A stretch of DNA of 64,000 bases. Origin: Pseudomonas vranovensis DSM 16006. Lineage in GTDB: Bacteria; Pseudomonadota; Gammaproteobacteria; Pseudomonadales; Pseudomonadaceae. Position 1 is the first letter of the stretch; each line of letters opens with the position of its first letter. Where the stretch lies: NCBI RefSeq assembly GCF_000425805.1, contig NZ_AUED01000001.1:310001-374000 (forward strand). The letters are read 5' to 3'. Below are positions 46,030 through 54,514 of the stretch, piece by piece. The translations under genes and the position numbers were made by a program. The notes under the pieces are model-generated. The model did not search any database. It saw only the letters and a program-made list of their open reading frames with translations, and was not told the DNA's origin.

Positions 46030-47232
46030 ATGCCTGGCTTACTTGCAGTACCCCAACGCCGTCACCTGGACGACCTCAAGGGCAACACCGAGAACCTGCT
46101 GCCGCTGATTGGCGCAGGCGCTGCACAACGTGAACGCGAACGCCGGTTGCCCTATGAGGCGGTGCGTCAGATCGCCGAGGCCGGGCTTTACACCTGCCGC
46201 ATTCCTGAAGCCCACGGCGGGCCGGGAGGCAGCGTCAGCGATGTGATCGGCCTGCTGCTGCGCATCGCTTCGGTGGACTCCAACGTCGCCCAGGCATTGC
46301 GCCCCGGCTTCGGTTTTGTCGAAGGGCTGCTGGCGTCCCGTGCCGAGGGCGCCGAGGTGGAGCGCCAGCGCTGGTTCGCCCGTTACCTGGACGGTGCGGT
46401 GCTGGGCAACGCCGGTTGGGAAGTGGGCGGGGTCAACGGCGCGATCAGTGCGCGCATCGTTCGCGATGGCGAGCACTACCGGGCCAGTGGCAGCAAGTAC
46501 TACAGCACCGGCTCCCTGTATGCAGACTGGATCAGTGCCGTGGCCCTGGATGAAGACGACCAGCCGGTTTCTTTCGTGTTGCCCCGTGATCGCCAGGGCC
46601 TTGAGCTGCTGGACGATTTCGACGCGATGGGCCAGCGCCTGACGGCCAGTGGTACCACCCGGCTCAACGATGTACGGGTGTATGCCGACGAGATTCGTAC
46701 GCGCACCGTGGAGGAGGGCAAACGCACCATCGTCACGCCCTTCCTGCAGTTGTTCCTGGCCACGGTGCAGGCAGGTATCGCCCGCAATGCCCTGAACGAT
46801 GCCACCCGCTTTGCCCGCGAGCATGCCCGCCCGATCAAGCACAGCAGCGCCACGCGCTCGGTCGATGATCCGTATGTGCAACACAGCGTCGGCGATATCG
46901 CGGCCCGGGCCTTCGCTGTCGAAGCGGTGGTGCTGCGCGCCGCAGCCTCTATCGACCGGGCCTGGGCCGCCGACCTTGATCCGGCGCTGGTCGATCAGGC
47001 CGCCATCGATGTCGCCCAGGCGCAGTACATTGCCGCCGAGTCGGCGCTCAAGGCCGCAGAGCTGTTGTTCGATGTCGGCGGCGCCTCGACCACCGGGCGT
47101 AGCCATAACCTCGACCGCCACTGGCGCAATGCCCGCACCGTGGCCAACCACAACCCGCGTCATTGGAAGGCGGCGGCTGTGGGGGCCTGGTACTTGACCG
47201 ACACGCCACCGCCGACCTCGGGGTTGTTCTGA
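46030..47232 (+). CDS. DszC/SfnB-type flavin oxidoreductase 2
   Basis: A 400-residue protein of the same branch as the enzyme encoded at 39674-40963 but diverged. Blocks: TCRIPEAHGGPGGSVSDVIG, DSNVAQALRPGFGFVEGLLA, KYYSTGSLYADWISAVALDE, MGQRLTASGTTRLNDVRVYA and LDRHWRNARTVANHNPRHWK. The last is nearly the same signature as in the paralogue. Likely FMNH2-dependent sulfur or C-S monooxygenase. It follows the ATPase gene by 27 nt. Confidence 0.85.
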   Translation: MPGLLAVPQRRHLDDLKGNTENLLPLIGAGAAQRERERRLPYEAVRQIAEAGLYTCRIPEAHGGPGGSVSDVIGLLLRIASVDSNVAQALRPGFGFVEGLLASRAEGAEVERQRWFARYLDGAVLGNAGWEVGGVNGAISARIVRDGEHYRASGSKYYSTGSLYADWISAVALDEDDQPVSFVLPRDRQGLELLDDFDAMGQRLTASGTTRLNDVRVYADEIRTRTVEEGKRTIVTPFLQLFLATVQAGIARNALNDATRFAREHARPIKHSSATRSVDDPYVQHSVGDIAARAFAVEAVVLRAAASIDRAWAADLDPALVDQAAIDVAQAQYIAAESALKAAELLFDVGGASTTGRSHNLDRHWRNARTVANHNPRHWKAAAVGAWYLTDTPPPTSGLF

Positions 47233-47233
47233 C

Positions 47234-48649
47234 TTGGGCGCGCTGCAGGCGCCGCTCCTGACCCCGCCGGTCGCCAATACGTCTCGGCGGGTGCCGGTCA
47301 TTATTGGGTGTGCGTTGTTGATGGAGCTGATCGACGCCACTGTGGTGATGACCGCCTTGCCGCAGATGGGCGTCGAACTCGGCGTGCCCAGTGTGCGAAT
47401 GAACCTGGTGGTGTCGCTGTACCTGCTGGCCGCGGCCCTGGCGGTGCCGGTCAGTGGCTGGGCTGCCGACCGCTTCGGGCCACGGCGCTTGTTCGTGTTG
47501 GCGATGGTGCTGTTCACCCTGTCGTCGCTGGCCTGCGCGCTGGCCGGTTCGTTGCTGCAGCTGTGCCTGGCGCGGCTGTGCCAGGGGGCGGCCGGGGCGA
47601 TGATGGTGCCGGTGGGGATGATGATCCTGTTGCGCTGGTCACCGCGTGAGGACCTGCTGCGCAACATGTCGTACCTGACCATTCCACCCCTGATCGGGCC
47701 GATGCTCGGGCCACCGCTGGGCGGCTTGATGGTGACGTTGCTGTCCTGGCAGTGGATCTTCCTGGTCAACCTGCCCATCGGGGTGCTGGGGATCTACCTG
47801 GTACTGCGACACATCCCGGATTACCCGGGCGCCAGTGATCGGCCGCTGGATGGGCGCGGGTTGTTGCTCAGCAGCGTCGCCCTGGGGGCGTTGGTGTTCG
47901 GATTCGAGGCGTTGGGCCACGGCTTGCTGGCGCGTCGGTGGGTGGCGGTACTGCTGGTGCTCGGGGCGTTGGCGGCGTTGCTGTATGTACGCCATGCCCG
48001 GCGGTGTGCGCAGCCCTTGCTGGATTTTTCGCCGCTGCGGGTGCGCAGCTTTGCCCTCAGCTACTGGGGTGGAAACCTGTTTCGCCTGGGCACGGCGGCG
48101 CAGCCTTTTCTGATGGTGCTGCTGTTTCAACTGTGCTTTGGCCTGAGCCCGTTACAGGCGGGGCTGTTGACCTTTACCGGCGGGGTGGGGGCGTTTGTGG
48201 TGAAACTGCTGGCGGTACGGATCGTGCGGCGCCTGGGGTTTCGCCGAACCTTGAGCCTCAACGCGGTAATGACGGGGCTGAGCCTGCTGGCCTGCGCTCG
48301 CTTCGACCTGGATACGCCCTACTGGCTGGTGGTGCTGGTGTTGTTCTGCAGCGGGCTGATCCGTTCCCTGCAGTTCAGTGCCATGGGCGGACTGACCTAT
48401 GCCGATGTGCCGGCGCGGTTGCACAGCAGGGCCAGCAGCCTGTCGGCGGCCACGGTGCAATTGACCATGAGCGTGTCGGTGGGCATTGCGGCTTCGTTAT
48501 TGGGCGTGTTGATGAGCCTCAAGGCTGAGCAACAGGTAGGGGTGGGGGATATCGCCACGGTGATGGGCGTGTGCGCAGTGGTGTGCATGGCGTCGGCGCT
48601 GGTGTTCCGACACTTGGCGCCGGAGGCGGGGCGGGATGTCTACCGATAG
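47234..48649 (+). CDS. MFS transporter, DHA2 (14-helix) type
   Basis: A 471-residue multidrug-type major facilitator with about 14 helices. Motif A-type stretch WAADRFGPRRLFVLAMVLFT and the early block LIDATVVMTALPQMGVEL fit the DHA2 (EmrB/QacA) family. The start is TTG 47234, one nt after the stop of oxidoreductase 2. It probably exports a product or toxic analogue of the pathway. Last gene of the plus-strand operon. Confidence 0.87.
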   Translation: MGALQAPLLTPPVANTSRRVPVIIGCALLMELIDATVVMTALPQMGVELGVPSVRMNLVVSLYLLAAALAVPVSGWAADRFGPRRLFVLAMVLFTLSSLACALAGSLLQLCLARLCQGAAGAMMVPVGMMILLRWSPREDLLRNMSYLTIPPLIGPMLGPPLGGLMVTLLSWQWIFLVNLPIGVLGIYLVLRHIPDYPGASDRPLDGRGLLLSSVALGALVFGFEALGHGLLARRWVAVLLVLGALAALLYVRHARRCAQPLLDFSPLRVRSFALSYWGGNLFRLGTAAQPFLMVLLFQLCFGLSPLQAGLLTFTGGVGAFVVKLLAVRIVRRLGFRRTLSLNAVMTGLSLLACARFDLDTPYWLVVLVLFCSGLIRSLQFSAMGGLTYADVPARLHSRASSLSAATVQLTMSVSVGIAASLLGVLMSLKAEQQVGVGDIATVMGVCAVVCMASALVFRHLAPEAGRDVYR

Positions 48650-48704
48650 GCGCGTACCCGGTTCAGCCGCCGCTCACCTTCGCCGGCGGGTGAGATGTTC
48701 CTCG

Positions 48705-48791
48705 GTGGGAGCGGGCTTGCCCCGCGATGCGGTGTGGCTGGCGGAATGGTGAGTTCTGTGACGGCCTCTCGCGGGGCAAGCCCGTTCCTAC
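48705..48791. repeat. Inverted REP pair
   Basis: GTGGGAGCGGGCTTGCCCCG with CGA (48705-48727) and TCGCGGGGCAAGCCCGTTCC with TAC (48769-48791), with 41 nt between. It separates the convergent MFS and sfnR-like genes and probably acts as a transcription barrier. Confidence 0.8.
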
Positions 48792-48823
48792 ATGAAGTGC
48801 GCCCAGTTCAGGTCGTACCTGGT

Positions 48824-49933
48824 TCAGATGGAGAGGTTCAGCACGCGCTCTCCCTGAACAGTCTCGGCCGGCCGCCGCCGGTTCACTGCCAGTTCACCGA
48901 TCTTGATCAACCGGCTACGGGTGATGTTGCGGCTAAGCCCGAGCAGGTTGGCGGTGTGGACCTGGTTGTAATGACTGAAGCGGTAGGCTGCGCGCAGTAA
49001 CGCATCATCGACTTTCTCATGCAACGCACCAGGCGCTTGCTCGAAGAGCTTCTGGAAGGCGCGCTCAAGCAACCCTTCGGCCGAGTCGTCGCAGTCGCCG
49101 TTGTCGTCGGCGCGTTCGATGCGCAGGTTCGACAGGCGCAGGTCCTGCTGGCGGATCACACCGTCGCGGCAGATCAACAGCGTATGGTGAATCACGTTCT
49201 CCAACTCGCGGATATTGCCCGGCCAGCCATAGCTGCGCAGCCTGGCTTCGGCCTCGCTGCTCAGGCTCACCGCGCCATAGCCCAGGCGCTGGCTGTAGGC
49301 CTGGATGAAGTGGCGCACCAGCGGCAGGATGTCGCCAGGCCGCTCGCGCAGGGGCACCAGCTCCAGGCTGACAACGTCCAGGCGGTAGTAGAGGTCTTCG
49401 CGAAAATGCCCGGCGTTGATGGCTTTTTCCAGTTGTACGTTGGTAGCCGCCAGCACCCGTACATCGATGGGGATACTTTTGCGCGACCCCAGGCGCACCA
49501 CTTCGCGTTCTTGCAATACCCGCAGCAATTTGACCTGGATGGCCATGGGCAAGTCGCCAATCTCATCGAGGAACAGGGTGCCGCCATTGGCTTCCTCGAA
49601 CCACCCGGCCTTGGCACCCAGGGCGCCGGTGAAGGCGCCTTTTTCATGACCGAACAGCTCGGCTTCTACCAGCGACTCGGAGAACGCGCCACAGTTGACT
49701 GCGACAAAGGGCTTGTCGCGCCGACCACTGAGGTTGTGGATGTGGCGGGCCACCAGCTCTTTGCCGGTTCCGGTCTCGCCGATGATCAGTACGCTGGCTT
49801 CACTGGGGGCGACCTGTTGCAGGTGCGCGAGCAGGGCCTGTGACTTGGGGTCTTCGAACACCTGCGCCGTGGCGCGGATCGAGGTGGCCAGGGCCGGTGA
49901 GGGCGGGAGGGTCAACAATTGCATGGCGGTCAC
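48824..49933 (-). CDS. sfnR: Sigma-54-dependent activator, SfnR-like
   Basis: A 369-residue enhancer-binding protein without an N-terminal receiver or PAS domain, the short SfnR layout. AAA+ domain about 25-260: Walker A GETGTGKE (52-59), sigma-54-contact loop GAFTGA (99-104), Walker [23 protein letters not shown]-terminal Fis-type [23 protein letters not shown] (about 335-355). SfnR in P. putida activates sulfone-metabolism genes when sulfate is scarce, under CysB control. The gene is 1 nt after the stop of a DszC-like gene, facing the organosulfur operon; a sigma-54 promoter stands before that operon (34728). Confidence 0.82.
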   Translation of the reverse strand: MTAMQLLTLPPSPALATSIRATAQVFEDPKSQALLAHLQQVAPSEASVLIIGETGTGKELVARHIHNLSGRRDKPFVAVNCGAFSESLVEAELFGHEKGAFTGALGAKAGWFEEANGGTLFLDEIGDLPMAIQVKLLRVLQEREVVRLGSRKSIPIDVRVLAATNVQLEKAINAGHFREDLYYRLDVVSLELVPLRERPGDILPLVRHFIQAYSQRLGYGAVSLSSEAEARLRSYGWPGNIRELENVIHHTLLICRDGVIRQQDLRLSNLRIERADDNGDCDDSAEGLLERAFQKLFEQAPGALHEKVDDALLRAAYRFSHYNQVHTANLLGLSRNITRSRLIKIGELAVNRRRPAETVQGERVLNLSI

Positions 49934-49934
49934 A

Positions 49935-51110
49935 CTATGAGTAGAAGGTCGGAGTCGGCAGTTGCCCGTTCAGGGCCCACTCACCGAGTTCGTGCAGCTT
50001 GTAGTCCAGCGGGTCGTGCAGGCTCTGGGTACGCAGGTTGCGCCAGTGGCGGTCGAGCCCTACCGAGGCCTGGGTGGCACGGGCACCGGTGACTTCGAAG
50101 ACCTTGCTGCAAATTTCCAGGCCGTCGCGGCTGGCGGCGACCTTGGCGGTGGCGATGGTCACTGCCAGGCGCCCGCGTTGCTCGGCGGTAAGCGCCGGGC
50201 CTTTGCTCCAGGCGTCGTCCAGCGCTGCGGTGGCTTGTTGCACCAGGCCCCGCGCACCCTGCAGACGCACCCAGAAGTCACCGAAGTGATTGAGTACATA
50301 TGGGTCCTCATGCACCTGCTCGACCGGGGACTTGAACCAGCGCCGCGACTCCGTCAGGGCGTAGTGACGTGCTTCTTCGAAAGCGCCTTCGGCAATGCCG
50401 AGAAAGACATGGGCGAAATGCAACTGGGCAATCAACGGCCTCAGGCAGGCAAAGGGCGTGCTCAGGGGACCAGGGTCGAGCAACAGGTCGCTTTCCTCCA
50501 CCCGCACCCGCTCGAAGGTGGCACTGCCGCTGTCGGTCTGGCGCTGGCCCATGTTGTGCCAATCGTTATGCAGGGTGATGCCGCTGCGGCCGCTGGGAAT
50601 GGCGGCGATCAGCAGCTTGCCGCCGGCGGCTTCATCCACGGCTGAAGCGATCAGCATTTGCGAGTCGCTGGCGCCGGAGCAGAAGCTCTTCTTGCCGGAA
50701 AATTCGCGATAGCTGCCGTGGTCTTTGACCACGGTGCGGGTGTCCAGCGGGTTCAGAGCGTTGCCCCAGAACCAGTGCTTGCGGGCGGTGAGCTCGAACC
50801 AGGGCTGCCACTGCGCGGGTGTGGCGAACAGGCGCACGGTGGCGAGCATCAGGTGATGAAAGCCGAAGACATGGGCCAGGGAGCTGTCGACTCGGGCAAA
50901 TTCGCGCACCACCTCGAAGGTTTGCGCCCAACTGCCACCCAGACCGCCGAACTCGCGGGGAATGCTCAGGGCCAGCAGGCCGCTGCGACGTATGGCATCG
51001 CGCTCTGCCTTGGGCGTACCGCCCTGGCGGTCACGTTCGACGACGGTGCGGGCAAACTCGCTGGCCAGGGCCCGGGCTGTCTGCAATGGGGTTGAGGGGG
51101 CGATATGCAA
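49935..51110 (-). CDS. DszC/SfnC-like flavin oxidoreductase 3
   Basis: A 391-residue acyl-CoA-dehydrogenase-fold protein of the DszC/SfnC type. Blocks: LLALSIPREFGGLGGSWAQT, DSSLAHVFGFHHLMLATVRL, KKSFCSGASDSQMLIASAVD and LDRHWRNLRTQSLHDPLDYK. The start is TTG 51110; no in-frame ATG or GTG is near. It forms an operon with the sfnR-like gene, as sfn genes do in P. putida. It should oxygenate an alkyl or aryl sulfur compound with FMNH2. Confidence 0.83.
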   Translation of the reverse strand: MHIAPSTPLQTARALASEFARTVVERDRQGGTPKAERDAIRRSGLLALSIPREFGGLGGSWAQTFEVVREFARVDSSLAHVFGFHHLMLATVRLFATPAQWQPWFELTARKHWFWGNALNPLDTRTVVKDHGSYREFSGKKSFCSGASDSQMLIASAVDEAAGGKLLIAAIPSGRSGITLHNDWHNMGQRQTDSGSATFERVRVEESDLLLDPGPLSTPFACLRPLIAQLHFAHVFLGIAEGAFEEARHYALTESRRWFKSPVEQVHEDPYVLNHFGDFWVRLQGARGLVQQATAALDDAWSKGPALTAEQRGRLAVTIATAKVAASRDGLEICSKVFEVTGARATQASVGLDRHWRNLRTQSLHDPLDYKLHELGEWALNGQLPTPTFYS

Positions 51111-51128
51111 GGTGCGCTCACTGGGGCT

Positions 51129-51260
51129 CGGAGAGATACAGTGATGCTAAATGATCTAAAAAATCTAAAATAAATAACTTATAGATCTTTAGTTATGTCG
51201 TTTTTTATATTTCTAAACGATCTTACTAAGTAAGTATTTATTCTTTTTAATTTTAATCGG
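51129..51260. promoter_or_regulatory. AT-rich divergent promoter region
   Basis: Between the DszC-like gene (leftward) and the TOBE gene (rightward) lie about 130 nt, mostly A and T (for example ATCTAAAAAATCTAAAATAA), in strong contrast with the rest of the window. Such stretches favour H-NS-type (MvaT) binding. A weak sigma-54-like GG-N10-GC (51262-51275, minus strand) sits at its right edge. Confidence 0.5.
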
Positions 51261-51321
51261 TGCAGCGCACTCTCCACCTCAAGCACTGCGCGGCAGTGCA
51301 TCCAGAACGAGGAAGCAGCAT

Positions 51322-51537
51322 ATGACCATCAAGGCGATCAACGTACGCAATCAGTTCAAGGGCACGGTCAAGGAGATCATAGAAGGACCGGTGGTTTCGG
51401 AGATCGACGTGCAGACCTCCGCCGGAATCGTCACCTCGGTGATCACCACCCGTTCGGTGCATGAGCTGGAATTGCGGGTGGGCAGTGAGGTGATTGCCTT
51501 CGTCAAATCCACCGAGGTGTCGATCGCCAAGCTATGA
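51322..51537 (+). CDS. TOBE-domain molybdate-binding protein (Mop-like)
   Basis: A 71-residue protein that is a single TOBE/Mop domain (AINVRNQFKGTVKEIIEGPV with SEIDVQTSAGIVTSVITT). Mop-type proteins bind molybdate as hexamers and store it or act as homeostasis proteins. It suits the molybdenum-cofactor block and the formate dehydrogenases nearby. The stop overlaps the stop of the convergent SufR-like gene by 6 nt. Confidence 0.92.
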   Translation: MTIKAINVRNQFKGTVKEIIEGPVVSEIDVQTSAGIVTSVITTRSVHELELRVGSEVIAFVKSTEVSIAKL

Positions 51538-52149
51538 GGCGTCGCGCAACAATTGAAAACGACACACCTGTCCTCCGCGCAGCATGCATTCCAGGTGCTG
51601 CACCTGCCCACCTCCCAGACTGCCAATCAGCGCCAGGTCGAGCTCACAGATTTGCGGGTGAGCCTCGGCCAACTGATGGAACACGCAGTTGTGGGCGACG
51701 ATCTGCACAGGGCCCCCTGAGCGGAAAAACACTTCGGCTTCGTAGCCAACCTCCTTCATGCGGGCAGCAATCTGTGCTTCGTCCAGCCGGGTTGCGCTCA
51801 GGTCACGGGCGATTTTTTCGCCCAGGCTGCGCATCAGACCAATCAATGCCTCTTCGCCGATCAAGCTGGCGACCTCGCCAATCAGCAGATTCGCCAGCAG
51901 GTGGTAGTGGCGCGGGAACAGCTCCTGGCCTTGGCGGCTGAGTTGATACAACTGCTCGGGGCGCCGGCCGGTGGCGCGCAGTTCACCGCGCGTCACCAGG
52001 TCATCACGCTCCAGCGCCGATAGGTGCTGACGCACAGCCGTGCGGGTGACTGCCAGCTGGCCGGCCAGTTCTTCAATGCTCATGCCGGCGGGCTTGTACA
52101 ACAGTGCCGAGAGCAGATCCTGCTGGGTGCGTCCCAAGCCTTCGAACAT
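51532..52149 (-). CDS. HTH regulator with four-cysteine C-terminus, SufR-like
   Basis: A 205-residue regulator. N-terminal winged HTH about 8-72 (LAGQLAVTRTAVRQHLSALE). The C-terminal domain holds Cys155 and Cys168 (12 residues between, in HNCVFHQLAEAHPQICELD), then Cys188 and Cys196 (LECMLRGGQVCRF). A Cys-x12-Cys arrangement is the core of the cluster site of SufR, a [4Fe-4S] repressor of iron-sulfur assembly genes in cyanobacteria. Here it is probably an iron-sulfur or redox sensing repressor of unknown targets. No suf genes are near. Confidence 0.8.
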   Translation of the reverse strand: MFEGLGRTQQDLLSALLYKPAGMSIEELAGQLAVTRTAVRQHLSALERDDLVTRGELRATGRRPEQLYQLSRQGQELFPRHYHLLANLLIGEVASLIGEEALIGLMRSLGEKIARDLSATRLDEAQIAARMKEVGYEAEVFFRSGGPVQIVAHNCVFHQLAEAHPQICELDLALIGSLGGGQVQHLECMLRGGQVCRFQLLRDAS

Positions 52150-52162
52150 TGGTTGACCTCGC

Positions 52163-52795
52163 TCAGAACTTGTTCGGGAACTGTTTGACCAATGCCGCCG
52201 TCAAGGCATCGGCCAGCCCCAGGATATGTTCGCGCATGTGTTTCCAGGTGACGGCTTCTGTCTTGTAGTCCTTCTTGCCGAATTCGTCGATCTGGGCGAC
52301 ATGGTGCCCACCATGGGCGGCGAGCAGGGTGTTGAGCGTCGATTCCGGCAGGTTGGGGTTGGCAGTGGCGAGGAATTTGGCCAAGGCCTTGGCGTTGCTG
52401 GAAAGCTCGGCCACGGCCGCTTGTTTGCCGCTGGCCGACTGGCTGACGCTGGCATCACTGTAGTGCTTGACCGCCCCCCAGTGCCCGCCAAGCAGTTTCA
52501 ACAGCTGATCTGCGGCAGGCTGGCCGTAGAGCGGGGCAATGCTGTTGGCGATGGCGGTAGCGTTGCTGACCACCTCCTGGCTGGCGACTTCGGCTTGCTG
52601 GCGATCACCCAGCTGGTTGGCCAGGGCGTAATTGCGAATCCAGAAAATATGCTCCACCCACAGGTCACGCAGGGCCAGGCGGGTGATCAAGGTGGCCGAG
52701 TCGGCGGGGGGCGAGGTGGTTTGTGCGGCGGTGCTGAGGGCGGGGAGCGTACACAAGGCTGCAAGCAGCAGCACAACGGGCAGTTTGATCTTCAT
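52163..52795 (-). CDS. Hypothetical periplasmic helical protein
   Basis: A 210-residue protein with a signal peptide (about 1-23). The mature part is helical, with two similar halves: LWVEHIFWIRNYALANQLGD/SIAPLYGQPAADQLLKLLGG and, later, an HVAQIDEFGKKDYKTEAVTW/LTAALVKQF part. Regular His positions (WVEHIFW, GGHWGAVKHY, AAHGGHHVAQ, WKHMREH) suggest metal or haem binding of a four-helix bundle type, but I do not recognise a characterised family. Same strand as the SufR-like gene, 13 nt upstream of it. Confidence 0.7.
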   Translation of the reverse strand: MKIKLPVVLLLAALCTLPALSTAAQTTSPPADSATLITRLALRDLWVEHIFWIRNYALANQLGDRQQAEVASQEVVSNATAIANSIAPLYGQPAADQLLKLLGGHWGAVKHYSDASVSQSASGKQAAVAELSSNAKALAKFLATANPNLPESTLNTLLAAHGGHHVAQIDEFGKKDYKTEAVTWKHMREHILGLADALTAALVKQFPNKF

Positions 52796-52879
52796 GGCAG
52801 TACCCTCGAGGGGTGAAGTGGCCTACAAGATCAATTACAGCATAGAAATATGTCGTTAATGATTGGGGCGCCGAACGGT

Positions 52880-52909
52880 GGTTACCCACCGCCAGGGCGG
52901 TGGGTAACC
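52880..52909 (-). terminator. Strong hairpin after the NCS1 gene
   Basis: GGTTACCCACCGCC (52880-52893) pairs perfectly with GGCGGTGGGTAACC (52896-52909), a 14-bp stem with a tight 2-nt loop. It lies 12 nt past the end of the minus-strand NCS1 gene. A clear T-tract is lacking, so termination may be Rho-assisted. Confidence 0.6.
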
Positions 52910-52921
52910 GAAGGGCTCGGC

Positions 52922-54343
52922 TCAGGAACGGACGGCATCTGGCAGGATCATCCGCGCCGGTGCCTGGGCGGCCTTGTCACGGGCGACCAGGTAGTAGAGC
53001 ACGCTCGGTACGACCAGGCCGATGATCCACGACACATCGACGCCGCCCAGGTAGGCGACCATCGGGCCGGTGTAGAGCTTGGTGGAAATGAACGGCATCT
53101 GCACCAGCACACCGAGGGTGTAGACGATGATGCCGGACATGTTCCAGCGTCCGTAGCGGCCTTTGGGATCGGCCAGCGCCGGTACGTCGTAGCGTTCCTT
53201 GGTGATGAAGTAGTAGTCCACCAGGTTGACCGCGCTCCAGGGCACAAAGAAGGTCAGCAGGAACAGGATGAACGACTTGAAGGCGCTGAGGAACGAGTGT
53301 TGGCCGAGCAAGGCAACCACCGTCGAGGCACCGACAATGGCGAGCACGAACAGCAGGCGCTGGCGGCGGCTGACGTCGATGTGCCCGCGAAAGCCACTGA
53401 TGATAGTGGCGATGCACATGAAGCTGCCGTAGGAGTTGAGGGTGGAAATGGTCACCTTGCCGAAAGCGATGCTGAAGTACAGCAGTGCAGCGGTGGCACC
53501 GGTGCCCCCCAGGCCCACGATGTAGGCCACTTCACGCCCGGAAAACTGGCCGTTGGCGATGGCGGCGGCGAACACCCCGAGGACCATCGACGCCTGGGCG
53601 CCGATCACCGAACCCAGGCCGGCGGCGAGGAAGGTCTTGAACGAGGAGGTGCTGCTTGGCAGGTAGCGGGAGTAGTCCGCCACATAAGGACCGAAGGCGA
53701 TCTGCCAGGACGCCGACAGCGACACCGCGAGCAAGAACGAGGCCCAGGTGAAGTGGCGGTTTTCCAGCAACTGGCTGATGTCGGCAATGGCCATGATGCG
53801 GCTGAACAGGTAGACGAAGGCGATGATCCCCAACACGCTGGCGATGCGCCCGATCCAGTGGATCACGCGGTAGCCGGACACCGTGGCGAGGACGATGACC
53901 GCGGCGAAGATCAGGATCCCGGTACTGTCGCTGACGCTCAGCAACTGGCCGATGGCCTGGCCGGAGAGCACCGTGCCGGTGGCGGTGAAGCCCAGGTACA
54001 TCAGGCACACCAGGGCAATCGGGATGGCCGCGCCATAGACACCGAACTGCACGCGGCTGGAAATCATCTGCGGCAGGCCCAGCTTGGGGCCTTGGGCTGC
54101 ATGCAGGGCCATGACCGCGCCGCCGGCCAGTTGGCCGATCAGCAAGCCGATCAACGACCAGAACACATCGCCGCCCAGCACCACGGCCAAGGCCCCGGTG
54201 ACGATGGCAGTGATCTGCAGGTTGGCACCCAGCCACAGGGTGAACTGGCTGTAGAGGCGTCCGTGCCGTTCATTCTCCGGGATGTAGTCAATCGAGCGGC
54301 GCTCGATCAAGGGCTTGCTGCGCGGGGCGCTGGCCTGGGTCAT
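52922..54343 (-). CDS. NCS1-family nucleobase:cation symporter
   Basis: A 473-residue permease with 12 helices, of the purine/pyrimidine/allantoin NCS1 type. Blocks: IDYIPENERHGRLYSQFTLW (N-terminal signature), WLGANLQITAIVTGALAVVL, FGPYVADYSRYLP (substrate-binding helix 6 region) and FFVPWSAVNLVDYYFITKER. The in-frame extension up to 55186 is not coding: no ribosome site and frame overlap with the divergent Dyp gene. ATG 54343 is chosen; ATG 54361 (MRRSTAM) is the alternative. Substrate unknown. Confidence 0.92.
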   Translation of the reverse strand: MTQASAPRSKPLIERRSIDYIPENERHGRLYSQFTLWLGANLQITAIVTGALAVVLGGDVFWSLIGLLIGQLAGGAVMALHAAQGPKLGLPQMISSRVQFGVYGAAIPIALVCLMYLGFTATGTVLSGQAIGQLLSVSDSTGILIFAAVIVLATVSGYRVIHWIGRIASVLGIIAFVYLFSRIMAIADISQLLENRHFTWASFLLAVSLSASWQIAFGPYVADYSRYLPSSTSSFKTFLAAGLGSVIGAQASMVLGVFAAAIANGQFSGREVAYIVGLGGTGATAALLYFSIAFGKVTISTLNSYGSFMCIATIISGFRGHIDVSRRQRLLFVLAIVGASTVVALLGQHSFLSAFKSFILFLLTFFVPWSAVNLVDYYFITKERYDVPALADPKGRYGRWNMSGIIVYTLGVLVQMPFISTKLYTGPMVAYLGGVDVSWIIGLVVPSVLYYLVARDKAAQAPARMILPDAVRS

Positions 54344-54427
54344 TGCTGTGGATCTCCGCATATTGTTGTTGTCGAGCGGTCGGGTCACCGGCCGGACGCG
54401 GGGCGGCGACGCCAGCAGATATGAGCA

Positions 54428-54437
54428 TGTATATACA
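54428..54437. promoter_or_regulatory. Palindromic operator candidate between NCS1 and Dyp genes
   Basis: TGTATATACA is a perfect 10-bp palindrome (with ATTGTATATACAT context on the minus strand), in the 171-nt divergent promoter region. Sequences of the TTGTATACAA type bind GntR-family regulators. No regulator gene is adjacent. Confidence 0.45.
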
Positions 54438-54514
54438 ATTACGGTCAAGTGAATGTGTCGAAACATTGCAGCTCTGCTAGGCTGCAGGTTTTCAGCCTCA
54501 CAGTATTCACCTCC

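Noticed and set aside
46039..47778. 579-codon minus-strand frame over a DszC-like gene and MFS gene
   Set aside because: Spans two genes that are supported by family motifs; no start signal.
52850..54424. 524-codon plus-strand frame over the NCS1 gene
   Set aside because: Rich in Gly/Asp/His/Gln repeats typical of antisense frames of membrane proteins.
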